Positions 39,201 to 48,600 of a stretch of DNA of 64,000 bases are shown here, piece after piece. A model generated the notes under the pieces. It was not told where the DNA came from. It did no database searches and saw only the letters and a list, made by a program, of their open reading frames with translations. The DNA comes from Chaetorhynchus papuensis (Eukaryota > Chordata > Aves > Passeriformes > Rhipiduridae): positions 310,001 through 374,000 of the forward strand of contig VWYX01000214.1 in the NCBI GenBank assembly GCA_013396525.1. The letters are read 5' to 3'. Every line of letters begins with the position of its first letter. Position 1 is the stretch's first letter. The position numbers and the translations under genes are program-made.

Positions 39201-39292
39201 CGGAAACAAGCCAAAGTAGCTCCCTTACCTTCTGTGAAGCTTCCTGTAAGAGTTATGACAACAAACACTTTGCCTTCTGGCTCCAAATCCAC
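12027..39292 (-). CDS. PRKCH: Protein kinase C eta, partial gene (eight internal coding exons)
   Basis: A calcium-independent (novel) PKC: a serine/threonine kinase activated by diacylglycerol and phospholipid at membranes. Joining the eight exons listed separately gives 915 nt (305 codons) without a stop; split codons restore Gly, Trp, Val and Met at the four non-zero-phase junctions. Domain order is C2 end, basic pseudosubstrate with Ala in place of Ser/Thr, C1A, C1B, hinge, then kinase N-lobe with GKGSFGKV, YAVKVLKK and TEKRIL. I call eta rather than epsilon because the N-lobe reads DDDVECTMTEKRILSLARNH; epsilon, from memory, has VDCTMTEKRILALARKH. The C1B start EQRFGINIPHKF also fits the eta/epsilon group. 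Missing from the window are the first exon with the start codon and most of C2 (expected right of 64000), and the kinase remainder with its catalytic loop and tail (expected left of base 1). I see no frameshift or premature stop, so it looks like a functional gene. Confidence 0.96.
12201..12949 (-). other. PRKCH: PRKCH intron 8
   Basis: A 749-bp intron, GT donor to AG acceptor, between the glycine-loop exon and the kinase N-lobe exon. I recognised no repeat or gene in it. Confidence 0.93.
12950..13093 (-). CDS. PRKCH: PRKCH coding exon 8 (V3 hinge and glycine-rich loop)
   Basis: A 144-nt exon of exactly 48 codons. The first part (KLVSRSSLKHQGKG and a Ser-rich segment) is the flexible V3 hinge joining regulatory and catalytic halves. 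It is the least conserved part and has several possible phospho-acceptor serines. From KLGIKDLTFLRVLGKGSFGK the kinase domain begins, with the ATP-binding glycine-rich loop GKGSFGK. The acceptor is GCTTTCTTCCACAG and the donor is GGAAAG/GTGAGA (both phase 0). Confidence 0.96.
13362..13448 (-). mobile_element. CR1 LINE 3' fragment
   Basis: A short reverse-complement CR1 end (GATCACAGAATACACTGAGC, TGGAAGGGACCCACAAGGAT, ATCGAGTCCAGCTCCAGGCC). It has the same orientation as PRKCH, about 270 bases upstream of the exon 8 acceptor in transcript sense. Confidence 0.85.
14028..14310 (-). mobile_element. CR1 LINE fragment (3' end)
   Basis: Reverse-complement CR1: GAGGCACAGAATGGTTTGTG, GCAGGGACACCTTCCACTAG, GGGGCATCCACAGCTTCTCT, GGGCAACCTGTGCCAGGGCC, TTTCTTCCTAACATCTTATC, CTCTTTCAGCTTAAAGCCAT. 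It lies in intron 7, in sense orientation with the gene. Confidence 0.9.
15176..15303 (-). CDS. PRKCH: PRKCH coding exon 7 (end of C1B, start of hinge)
   Basis: A 128-nt exon: TG joining the A of the previous exon to make Met, then 42 codons starting CKMNVHIRCQANVAPNCGVN. It supplies the last C1B zinc ligands (CKMC pair across the junction, His, Cys, Cys) and then the V3 hinge with AELAKTLACMGLQPG. Human eta, as I recall, has Gly where the Cys of LACMG is. The acceptor is CTCGCCCTTGTCAG and the donor is AATTCG/GTGAGT (phase 0). Confidence 0.96.
15304..16184 (-). other. PRKCH: PRKCH intron 6
   Basis: An 881-bp phase-1 intron that interrupts the C1B finger. I recognised nothing else in it beyond short T runs. 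Confidence 0.93.
16185..16314 (-). CDS. PRKCH: PRKCH coding exon 6 (first two thirds of C1B)
   Basis: A 130-nt exon of 43 codons plus one base, beginning VTEQRFGINIPHKFSVHNYK. It encodes most of the second phorbol ester/diacylglycerol-binding finger: His of PHKF, 12 residues, CDHC, the loop GSLLWGIMRQGLQ, then Cys. The Trp in the LLWG loop matches the high-affinity diacylglycerol-binding form typical of novel PKCs (family knowledge). The acceptor is TTTGGTGCCTCAG and the donor is TGTAAAA/GTGAGC. Confidence 0.96.
16315..17927 (-). other. PRKCH: PRKCH intron 5
   Basis: A 1.6-kb phase-0 intron between the two C1 fingers. It contains a short AT dinucleotide run at about 16359-16370. Otherwise it is unremarkable AT-rich sequence. 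Confidence 0.93.
17928..18016 (-). CDS. PRKCH: PRKCH coding exon 5 (end of C1A, linker)
   Basis: An 89-nt exon: TG completing Val, then 29 codons, CTCVVHKRCHHLIVTACTCQ followed by NNTNKNDLK. It closes C1A with the remaining zinc ligands (Cys of CTC, His of VVH, Cys of KRC, Cys of TAC) and begins the linker to C1B. The acceptor is TTATTTCCTAG and the donor is CTCAAG/GTAAAG. The linker (NNTNKNDLK) differs slightly from the human form as I remember it, as expected for a loop. Confidence 0.95.
18017..18996 (-). other. PRKCH: PRKCH intron 4
   Basis: A 980-bp phase-1 intron within C1A, with an A-rich run near 18475-18490. No other feature was recognised. Confidence 0.93.
18997..19031 (-). CDS. PRKCH: PRKCH coding exon 4 (35-nt micro-exon in C1A)
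   Basis: A very short exon: one base completing Trp, 11 codons (GVFGKQGYQCQ), and one base of the next Val codon. It provides the middle of the C1A diacylglycerol-binding finger, including the third zinc-ligand Cys and the conserved Gln-Gly loop region. The acceptor is TCTCTTGGCCAG and the donor is CCAAG/GTAAGG. At 35 nt, skipping it would shift the frame, so it is presumably constitutive. It was too short to recognise alone; the identity comes from phase compatibility and an exact fit between REFIW and CTCVVH. Confidence 0.95.
19032..19839 (-). other. PRKCH: PRKCH intron 3
   Basis: An 808-bp intron interrupting the Trp codon of C1A (two bases upstream, one base in the micro-exon). No repeat was recognised. 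Confidence 0.93.
19840..19990 (-). CDS. PRKCH: PRKCH coding exon 3 (pseudosubstrate and start of C1A)
   Basis: A 151-nt exon starting with GG (completing a Gly codon from the previous exon), then 49 full codons beginning TLQRDRIFK, then TG of a Trp codon. It carries the basic autoinhibitory pseudosubstrate TRKRQRAMRRRVHQ, with alanine where a substrate would have Ser/Thr; this segment normally blocks the kinase active site. C1A follows: HKF, then 12 residues after the His, CSHC, then REFI. The acceptor has a strong pyrimidine tract (TTCTCCTTCTCCCCCCCC then GCACAG) and the donor is ATCTG/GTAAGA. A CR1 copy lies about 160 bases upstream of the acceptor in transcript sense. Confidence 0.96.
20150..20578 (+). 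mobile_element. CR1 LINE fragment (3' end, about 430 bp)
   Basis: A fairly complete CR1 3' part: GGCTGGAGCCCCTCTGCTGT, CTGTTCGGCCTGGAGAAGAG, GGACAAGGGGGAATGGCTTC, GCCCCATCCCTGGAAGTGTT, GGAAGGTGTCCCTGCCCATG, and a terminal CATTTTATGATTCTACGAT. It is antisense to PRKCH and 160 bases from exon 3. Confidence 0.93.
21195..21445 (-). mobile_element. Old CR1 LINE fragment
   Basis: A diverged reverse-complement CR1 end: TTGAAAGGACCTAAAATAAT, ATTTAGTCCAACTGTCTGAC, GGAAGCCTGTTCCAATGTCT, TGCTTCCTAATGCCCAGTCT, AAACCTCCTCTGGTGCAATT. Confidence 0.75.
21770..21809. repeat. Imperfect 20-bp tandem duplication
   Basis: CCCTGAAAACAAGGGCAATG is followed directly by CCCTGAACACAAGGGCATTT. Each unit is partly palindromic (GCCCT...AGGGC). 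A G-rich run lies immediately to the right. Confidence 0.9.
22684..22775. repeat. Old interspersed-repeat-like segment, family uncertain
   Basis: Contains GCCAGACTGAATCAGAACAC, TGGTCCATCTAGTTCAGCAT and CCTGCCTCTGTCAGGGGGCA. This resembles a widespread reptile/bird repeat with a core like 'GGTCCATCTAGCCCAGTATC' that I recall from turtle and archosaur genomes. I cannot name the family with certainty; the match is by eye and memory. Confidence 0.5.
23637..23654. repeat. Poly-T run
   Basis: About 18 consecutive T residues. On the minus (gene) strand this is poly-A. I see no retrocopy beside it to explain it. Confidence 0.85.
24480..24876 (+). mobile_element. CR1 LINE fragment (3' end, about 400 bp)
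   Basis: CR1 landmarks: GTTCAGCCTGGAAAAGAGGA, GGGACAGGACAAGGGGGAAC, AAATTCTTCCCTGTGAGGGT, GTTCAAGGCCCTGCTGGATG, GGAAGGTGTCCCTGCCCACG, and a terminal GTCTGTGATTCTGTGAC. It is antisense to PRKCH. Confidence 0.93.
30311..30540 (-). mobile_element. CR1 LINE fragment (3' end)
   Basis: Reverse-complement CR1: TCACAGAATCATAAAGGTTG, GAAAAGACCTCCAAGCGAGT, ACCATGGCACAGTGTCCCAC, TTGAACACTTCCAGGGATGG, CTACCACCTGCTTGGGCAGA. This end type (short AAGACCTCCAAG form) differs from the 'AAGGGACCTTAAAGATC' type of the other copies, so it belongs to a different subfamily. Confidence 0.88.
35418..35482 (+). mobile_element. CR1 LINE short 3' fragment
   Basis: Only the extreme 3' end: GGGGGGTGGAACTGGATGAT, CCTTAAGGTCCCTTCCAATA, GGATTCTGTGACT. 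Confidence 0.8.
37010..37094 (+). mobile_element. CR1 LINE short 3' fragment
   Basis: The extreme 3' end: GGAGTTGGACCCGGCTGATC, CTTGTGGATCCCTTCCAACT, CAGAGTAATCTGTGATTTCT. Confidence 0.82.
39229..39292 (-). CDS. PRKCH: PRKCH coding exon 2 (end of C2-like domain)
   Basis: A 64-nt exon encoding 21 residues (VDLEPEGKVFVVITLTGSFT then E) plus the first base of a Gly codon. It corresponds to the last strands of the C2-like domain, a lipid/protein interaction module that does not bind calcium in novel PKCs. The acceptor is TTTCTTTCAG before GTGGAT (phase 0) and the donor is GAAG/GTAAGG (phase 1). Numbering it exon 2 assumes the mammalian layout, in which a single long first exon encodes the rest of C2. 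That exon was not found in the 24.7 kb to its right. The nearest downstream exon is 19.2 kb away. Confidence 0.93.
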
Positions 39293-42200
39293 CTGAAAGA
39301 AAGGAAAGGAAATGTTAGAAGGTTGGTTTCTTCGAGGTAGAAATTATTCTCGGGATTTTGCCTGACTAACCCTGCCAACATTTGATAATATTTGAACCTG
39401 TACATATTCTCATGCACACCTTTAATTGAAAAAAAAAAAAATCAAGCATCCAGTGCCCAAATTGTTCAGCATTCAGAGCTCCATAAAAAATCAGGAACTC
39501 GAGTCCTTCTTTTTCCTAGAAGTGCTGAACAATCTCAACCTTGCTAGAGGAAACAGAAGTATAAAAAAAAAAAAATACGGTTAATAGTGTTCCAATTTGT
39601 GAGATAAATGAAGCAGGACTAACACTAAATTCTCTGAAAAGATCGATGTGCATCTGTTTCGAGAATTATATGGATATTTCCTCCCTATTATATTTTATCT
39701 CAGTGAAATTGTTTCAGTCTCTCAAAATACCATCAGTACTGAGGCAAATGCTGATTTCTTACATAAACCACCTTTTGGCCTTAAACCACAGGAAATAGAA
39801 TATTCTCAGTGCTGTTACCTAAGGACTTCTTGTCATTTAATCTAAATTAGATGGAGATAGAAATACAGAACATAATTTTAGGGATCAGAGATTCAATCCC
39901 AGTGTCAGTCAGCCTGTCCTTGAAAGAAAGCATTTATTTTTTGGTGAGTAGATCTTTTGAGATACATTTTTAATAAAGGTCTTGCTTTCAGTATTTTTTT
40001 TTTATTTATTTACCAGCTAAAATCACAGCTAAGGATTCCTGAAGTTTGAGTCAGGCTGTCACACAGAAACCTCAGCTAGAAAACAAAAACAAAGAAAGAA
40101 ATAACAAAGAAAGGCACCCCCCTTTCTGCAGACAGTTCCCACAGACTGCAAGGTTAAATTTAGCAAAGAGGAGCTTCACACCTCGTGGGTATCAATCACC
40201 TGTGCAGAACAGGAATTTTGGAAATGGAGCTCTCTGGGGGAATGAAGACAGACTGCTCACCCAAACCCTTTCTGCTCCTCCTGTACAATCCCAGGGTGAT
40301 GAGCCCAGGCTGCCTCCTTTTTCAGGGGTACCACACGGTGTACCCTGCCAGCCCTTTGATTCCTCTCCAGTGTAAACACACAGCACATCACTGAAATAAC
40401 CCTCCAACCATCAACCTGCTCCCAGAGCAAGGGCTGCAGACCACCCCTGACCCAGACATTTGCTCGTGGTTTCCAAAAAATGCTGCTGCCGCGAACCAAA
40501 CGGCCCTTCTAAGGCAGCAACATTAAGACCCTGGAAAAACAGAAAGGTGAACCCTAAAGAGGAGCCAAAGAGCCGAGCTGCAAATGGAGGGGAAGCACCT
40601 GCACAGCTGCAGGTGGGAGGAGGTGTCTGAGCTGGGCTAACTCTGCAGGGTTAAGGTACAGCAGCACTTTCTGCTGGCACCTCCACTCCCAGGAATGCTG
40701 ACACAGCCCAGAAAAAACAGCCTTGTGGGGTCAGTGAAGGGGAAGCACAGCCAGCCATGCGTTTCCCTAGCCCACAGTGTGCTGCAGAAGTGGAGAAGCT
40801 GTTACTTAAACTCCTGGGAATTTGTTAGGATGAGCACAAGAAATAGTTTCAGGAAAAAGAATGAGCAAACATCTCATTCACACGGCTCCAGCTACAGTCC
40901 CGAGGTGCCACACACACACTTTTATCAGTGGGACACAAAACAGGGAAGCTACAACTACTTGGGAAAATCCTACCAAAATGCTGATTTTATGGACACTATA
41001 ATCTCCATTAAAAATATAAAAATTAATTTTAAAAAATTAAAATCAGTCTCACAGGAAAAATTTAAAGCGAATATTTAGCTTTGACTCAATATTAATTTTT
41101 GTGCTTGTTTGCACTGCATATTACACTGGTTTTAGGAAGCTGTGTTTGAACAGCCCTCTGCCTCCATTAATATTGAAGACATTTCCCAAAATGATTTTAA
41201 CTCCAGCAATGTCACGCATCATTTCTGCCTAAATTTCAGTTCCCTGGAGAGATGTGCAACTTTGTAAAGAGATAGTTCTTTCCAAAATATATAATAACAT
41301 ATAATAATATATCATTACACAAATTGATTTATGGGATACCAAGAATTCAGGTTTTACGGAAAAATCCTTACTTACTTAGGTTTCCAAAATCATTCTTCAG
41401 TGCTTATCATTTTCCTGCCAGCCTCCAGACAGGATATGTCAGACTCCTGCTTCCACACTGACAGAGAGGATCCTTCCTCCTTTCTTCTGACACACAGTGT
41501 CTCTGGTGGGAGGTGGAATAAATCCTGTACTCCTTGCTCAGTCTTAAAAGCAAAGGCTTGTCAGGACTCAAGCAGCTGGGCTGAGGCCAAGGGATCCAAC
41601 AAAAGCATCGCCCACCTTCGACAGAGGGCACAGACAAAAAGTGGCCCCAAGTCCTGACACACCTTGCTCCCCATCTCTGCAAACAGGGTCCCTCTGCCCC
41701 TGGCGCAGCACAGTCCTCTGCCCCTAGCAGTCTTACAAAACAGAAACCAAATAATTCAGAAAGCAATAGCAGGAGATTTATGACAGTTATAAAACAATCT
41801 CTCTCCCCTCCAGACTCCCAAGATTAAAGACCAGTCAAATCCCCTACACCTCCTAAGCAGCTGTGCTCATGTTGTACCACGGCCCAAGAGCACTCAGCCA
41901 AGAGGACTTGAGCTACACTCAAGATCTTCTCAGAGAACATGTTAAGGAGGATCTAATTAAAAACTACAGCTGAAGGGCTCCAAAATGAGCCTGAAGCCCC
42001 AGCATGCCAGGAGCTGCTGAAACTTTGGCACAGCAGCACTGCTGGATGCAGGACCAATGGGGAATTCTTGTCCTAGACAAGAGTTTAAACCAGACAGTCT
42101 TAAGAGTCTCTCTAGTTTTAAACTGATAGCAACAGCGACAACAAATGATAATGAAATTAAATAACAGACCACAGGGAGAAGTCTGGCTTTCGGACTTGCT

Positions 42201-42618
42201 GTGATCTCCTTTAAGGATGAATTTGACCAGCTAAGTAGCAGCCAACACAGATAACTCTTAGACACGTGGAACGTGCTCAAAAACGGAAAATAATGCCTGA
42301 CCTAAAAAACTAAAAAGGAAAATGTCTGACCACAGACCAGAGCCAGCCTGAGAAACATCAGCAGCTCCCTGAGAGCAGCACCTGCCTGACGGGACGTGCT
42401 TCCCACCATCACACAGCCCCCCTGAGCCACGGCCACACGGCCGGAGTGGCCTCGTGCTGGCAGCAGCTGACAGCTGGGAGCTGCTCACACCTGCTGGACC
42501 CACGGTGCCGGGGCAGCCCCACGCACTGAGCTGGGTGTGAACAGCAAGCACCTCGCTCGGGCCCCGGGGGTGAGCTCAGCCAGCCCTGCAGCACAGCCCC
42601 TCGTGCTCCTGCCCCTGC

Positions 42619-42664
42619 TTCACACCCTCAGCACCGCCTTCACACCCTCAGCACCGCCTTCACC
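42619..42664. repeat. Short tandem repeat, 20-bp unit
   Basis: Two exact copies of TTCACACCCTCAGCACCGCC (42619-42638 and 42639-42658), followed by a partial third (TTCAC). Confidence 0.95.
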
Positions 42665-45600
42665 CTTGCAGTGCAGCCACAGGACCGGCACACACTTTGG
42701 GACGGCTCTACCGACCCAGCACCTGCAGCCAGAGCTGGGCAGGCAGAAATTGCCCAGAACCATCCAGAACTAGACACCCACAGATCAGGAGTTTGGTACC
42801 TGACTGCGTCCCCAAAAGGAGGAGCTCCTGATATAAGCCCTCCTTCAATCTTTCCAGTCACCAAAGCACTTCCATCACCCGCACCTACTTTCACACACGG
42901 AAAGGGCTTCTCACTGTGTTCTGTCACTTAATAAGAACTGAGCACTTCAAAAGGCAGCAGCTGCCAAAGGACTGGCCCTCCAGCCATGGAAGGGATAACC
43001 CTACCTGGGCTGGCAGCCCAGGCCCTGACTCCACGCTGGCACAGCTCCAGTGATGCTAGTACCTCCCAGCACCAGCAAACGCCCTCGGGACCCAGCCTCC
43101 CAGCAGCAGGGTGGGTGTAACACAAGTACCATGCAGACGCCAAGTTTTCCTCCTCACTTCTTTTCTGGTTTTTTTATTTCCCAGCATTGATTGTGGCTGC
43201 TTAAAGGCAAAATCCCTACACTTTTACAGAGAAACAGAGTTTTGCAGTATTAATCTTGACAGAGTTATTAAAGTCCAAAACAGACCACGAAATCAGTTTG
43301 GGTCAACAACGCAGCTGATGTTCTTTCTTAAAGAAAGCAGAAGAGGCTCAGAGAAACTCAACAGCCTGAGGGCAGCACAGATGATGCTCAGGGGGAACTC
43401 CTACACCATAATATAAGAGATAAAGGATACACCAATCTAACCATCCATATGTATTTGACACAATCATCAAAGACTAAGACATACAGAGAAAAGTTTCCTA
43501 CTGCCAAAATCTATCTGGCATGGAATAACTTTTATTTTAAGGAACGACAGGCTTACGCCTGGAAGGATTAGTATCAAAGCCAAAGAAAAGTCCTGTTGTA
43601 TTGGGAGAAGCAAAGGAAAAGTATGAAATTCTATGCATGCCTGATATTGTGAATGCTGTGAGGTGCAGTGCTCTCAGAATAAATCAAACTAAACTGGAGG
43701 CGTGCAGCATCACACCACTGGCAGGTAGACCTGTAAACAATCATCACCCTCCCCTCTCTCCAGCACTTTCATCCTCAGCTTGGTCCCCCAGGGAAGAACC
43801 AGGAAAAACACAGACTTTCTGGCTGGTTTAGAGGTAACTTGGCCAAGTTACTGGGAGAGGAAAGTGTGCTTATCAGTGCAGTAAATCCTTTAGTCACCCT
43901 CAAGGAAATGAAGGCAGCACGTTTGTCCACAGCACAAGGGGTGGAAAAGATCAACTGCTGGAGCTCAGCTGTATCTGTGAGAACAGCACAGGATTTTGGC
44001 CCAGAGCTAAGCACACACTTTAACTTCTGCTGAACTCCACAGCCGTACCCAGGAAAACAAGCACTGGAGGATTTTGGCACGCGAGCTGGAAACGAGCAGG
44101 TAAGGATGACGACTTCAGCCACGGCTTCATCACACTTCCAGTGCGAGGCACAAGCCCTTGCCAGGACAGTGTGCTGGGAGTCAGAACTGCACTGCTAACC
44201 CAAACCACTCACATGGTGCCCCATGCCTGAACTTGCCGGGACTGTGCTGCTCCACGTGACTTCAAAGGCAGCTGCCAGGGACTGGTTTCCCACAAGGAGG
44301 GGCCCCAGTCAACCACCTCACACACACCTTCCCCACAGAAGGGCTGCACTGACATCGTTCCCAACAACAGGGCAAGTGTTATTTACTCCCCTTCTCTGCA
44401 TTACAAAAAATAAGCCAGTTCAGGAGCGGGACAGAGGCTTGGAGGCCAAAGCAGGGCTCCCTGAACACATGCCTTCACACATATAATAAAAACTGGTCGT
44501 GCGTGATTCATCAATGGAAGAGGTTTGGAAAACAAATTCAGAAGGAGGGTAATCTCTCAGGCAACATATCAACACCCAGCTGAAGCATCCACTGAACTCG
44601 AAGAGCAGGTAGAGTGAGTTGGCCTCTGAGAGAGCCCGGCCTGCCCCTGGGAAAGGATGGGAAGAGGCAGATCCAAAGGGAGCCTGCCTGCGAGTCGCTC
44701 ACTCTCCAGAATGGAGATGAGGTAGATAAGGTGGGCCTCCAAGATGAAAAGACATCTTCAGCACTGCACCTGGCAAGAGCATTAAATCTCGCAAACACAA
44801 GTTTACAAGATTTTTTTTCTTTTTTTTTTTCCCCCTCCCATCCCCACAACAGATAATCCAGTCTGGGAAGTCTGATCTGAGGTACATCAGAATCAGTGGG
44901 AATCTTTTTATTGTGTTTGGATCAGACACAAAAGATGACTGTGTTTGCCCTGGAGCCCAGAACATCCTTTCTCCCACTGCTGCCCCATCCTTCCTTCCCC
45001 ACAGGCACAGTCCATAAGCATCCTAGAAGCACAGCCTTTTTCCAAGGCACGTCAGTGCTGACACGGCTTCAAAAACAGAACAGGCCAGACACTTGCAGTG
45101 AGTAAAGCAAATATAAAAGCTACCTAGGGACTTCATTTGCTTAATTAAACAAGTAGCTATATCTTTTGACTTCCTACATAATTTTTAATTTTAATTAACA
45201 GAACTGCATATGTAATCAGTCATTTGTAGAGGCAATTCCCAAGGCTCTGTTCAGTCGAAAGAGCTGAAAGTCTGGGTTAGGCTAAAGCTGGTTTTTCACA
45301 TGCCTCTAGTTATTTCTTGTCATCTTTCTTGTTTAAGCTCTTACCAGATCATGCTTATGGAATGTAAGATCTTCCTGCATTTTAAGAAGGCAGCACCTCC
45401 TTGGACAGGTCAAATGGCAATTTTCTCAGCCAAACACACGGTGTCTGGATTAATCAGTCCCTCTCATTCTTTTCGAGGCTGACAGACACCTGTCTATCAA
45501 GTCAGACACCTCTGAAAATCCTCAGGGCTGTCTAGGACAAAGGGGAGTTTGCATTTCCAGACCAACAGATTGAAGTGCTTTTCCTACAAATGCACAGCAT

Positions 45601-48600
45601 GCCCTTCTTAAGATTCAAATTAGGGCGCCTAAAAAAAAAAATTGCACAAACACACACAACAGGGTACTGAGTATCTTCTTATTCCTGCCAAGGCTGGCAA
45701 GTGCTCAGGGCAGTAATTCCCACTGCAGGTGCTGGGGCAGACATGGACAGCACTGGGAAAAGGCTGCCAATCCCACCTGCAATCAGCAGGTCCACGTACC
45801 CTGAGTGCTGAAGCCCTCGCAGCTCACCTGAACACGAGTTTAATACTCTGCAGCTAAACTCACACATGGGTGGGAAGCCAGTCTCTCTCAAAACTCCTAT
45901 AACCAGTTATTCCAGCTATTACTGTAATATTGTCATTTTAATTTTTTGTTTCAGGACAGCTGCTTAAAATATTACTTTTGTTTTCGTTCAAGCTGCCTAA
46001 TTACAAGCTGTGCACCAGCCATGAACAAGCATGCATAACTAATGACTCTTAGCCAATCCTGGACTCTTTAATCAATTTTAGTCTGGTTTCATCCAAGAGA
46101 TTACCCACCTCTACAGGAGATTTGCTCAAGTAGGAACAGGATTTATTTATCCTGTGAAAATTCCCGACAAGACAACTTGCTTTAAGAGCTACAAATAAAA
46201 TATAGATTAAAAAAGGAGGTTTCAAATCTTCAAAAAAAATAAAACTTTCAAAAGCATGAGCCAGAGCCTGTTCCTAATGGTGCTACACCAATTTATATTG
46301 CTTCTGGGAAATCTCACCTCTAAAGCAATGAATGATTTAAAAGTGATGGTTGCAGGCAGATGCTCTTTAGTATATTTGAAAAAAAAAATTAATGTTATAA
46401 AGTTAAAAAAAGAGAAACACAGACACAACTGGTTCAGGGACTATTATGGTTTTGTTCTCCTTAAATTTTCAAAGAAAAACAACAACAACTCTCCAGAGGG
46501 ATTTTTTACCTTTTTTCCCCAGCTGTGTGGCAGGGGGAGGGGATCCAATTGCCTGTTTATAAATCCCACGGTACTGAAGTTTGCTGAGGGCAAGGCACTG
46601 ATCCCAGCAGTACCATCAGTGAGTAAGAACCCACTCCTTGAGAAATTTAAGTGAAATTCAAAACAAAATGGGGGCGGGGGGGGGGAACGTGGGAGAGTCT
46701 AAGAATGCCAGGCACACACTGGAGCCTGCAGCAGAGGAGAGCTTTCACCCACACCCTCATACAAGTGTGGGGCTAGAAATGACTCGGCTGGAAAATGGAC
46801 TGAGAAGAAAACACGAAGGATGACCAGACCCTACCAGTGAGGGTCCATCTTCTGAGGGCACAGAACGTGCCAAGCATGGGACAACTCTGCGAAGAGCCAC
46901 GAACACCAAAGCTGCTGGAACCACCCCAGGGACAACTACATGGTGGTCAGGGGAGATGCCAGGCAGAGAGAAGAGGCTGCTCTGAGCCTCCCTGAGCAGC
47001 CCCTGCAGAGAGAAGGGGCAGGACACCCCCTCTGCCCCTGCAGCTCCCTCCCACAGCCCGTGTGAAACCAGAACCGCGTGGGCAGGACGGATGCTGCCTT
47101 TCCCTACCACAACCACACACAAGCGAAGCTTTAGCTCTGCTGAGCACAATTAAACCTTAATTATTCACCACACTTCTTTGTAACGCCATGCCAAGTACCA
47201 CCATGTCCAGTCCATCACTGTATTTTCCTTCCAACTCCTCTTGCCTTCCTCCTACAGCCTAGTTTGTTGGGGTTTTTTTAAGGGATGGGAAGGAAAATCA
47301 GAGATTACTTTAATTTCCCAAAGGCAAATACTGACATCAATGCAGGACCACTAAATTAAAGGATGGCAAATGCAGGGCTTCATTTTCAGCTGTCTGAACA
47401 CTTGATTACAGCAAATACACCCATGCTCACATTCAGTGGCTGCTATCAGGCTATCAGCTTTGCATATGCAGTGTATGGAAATCTGCCTGCAAACACCTGT
47501 GTGTGCAACTACAGGTAAAAGAGGCTGAAAGTGGGACAGGGTCTCTGCTCTTAAGGGGACTTCAGAACTGTTGGAGATTTGACCAACAAACAAACAACAA
47601 AAATCCTCTATTTCCATGCAATGAACAGTAACAACACATCAATAAACCTCAAGAAAACCCAGTTATTACCAGCAAAACAAGAATCTTTCAATAGCTGCAG
47701 AGCTGGAGTTGCAAAGGGATGATGCTGACAGCTCACGTTTTACGTTGATCACTGAACACACAATGCAGGGGTTGCCCTCTCCTATCTCCAAGATCCCGAT
47801 ATTATCAACAAACATATTTACTATCTCCTACATTAACTCAAAATAACTTGGCAGACAACCCAGGAAATTGTGCCACTTCTTCTGTTTGCAGTAATAAAGA
47901 AATAAATTCATTGACTGGTGCCAAGTAGGCGAGCTGGTGGCACTTCCCATGTGGAAACATTCCAAGGGCCACCACAATGAGAAGCTGAGTGGGCCTTTCC
48001 CAAAGTAAAGCAGTGACACAGCTGAGATTAGAGCTGAGGCAGTGTCCCCCAGGAGGGAAAGGGCAGTGAAAAAGCAAGCCCAGGTAGCCCACACACCAGC
48101 CAGTGCACACCAGAGACCTGGGTTTGGCCCACAGAGGAACAGAACAGGCACCAGGCAGAAATACAGAAGGAGAAACAAAAAAGATTGGGCAGAGAAGCAA
48201 CAACAGTTCTCTCAGTCTCGAGAATTCTTCCAAGGCACAGCACTCACCTTCAGTTTTAATTCACCTCCCTAACAAACCTAGGCAGACTTTATGAATCATT
48301 TATGGCTTTACATTAAGCAGCACAGGCTGCACATGGTCTGAAGTTCTGTGTCCAGGTGTTGGCCGCCCAGGGACCACCACTGCACAGCTACAGCAGGACA
48401 GCACTTAGGGGTAACTTAGGGGGAATCCATTGGGTTGTACAGTGGCAGGCAGAGCCCCCAGTACCCTGTTCATGGATCCAACCCAAGGAACAGGGACCTC
48501 TAAACCAGCTGCCACACTGTGCAAAGATCCCCTCTGCAGCTGCCTCCCCATTACCTTGCTCACTCACTTACTTGTGTTGTTCTCCACTATTCAGTGCTGG

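Larger units (their letters stand above)
19991..39228 (-). other. PRKCH: PRKCH intron 2 (19.2 kb)
   Basis: Spans from the GTAAGG donor at 39228 to the GCACAG acceptor at 19991. It contains CR1 copies in both orientations, one older interspersed-repeat-like segment near 22690, a G-rich run near 21801-21826 and several homopolymer runs. No nested gene could be supported: the longer open frames have no domain, family resemblance or splice context. Confidence 0.88.

Noticed and set aside
48245..48255. Donor-like GTGAGTG on the minus strand (also donor-like sites near 57285, 58427 and 61488), considered as the end of the missing first exon.
   Set aside because: The upstream sequence does not encode the expected C2 residues (Phe-Glu-Gly-Trp end, or Phe-Val-Ala-Asn-Cys), so they are probably chance GT sites.
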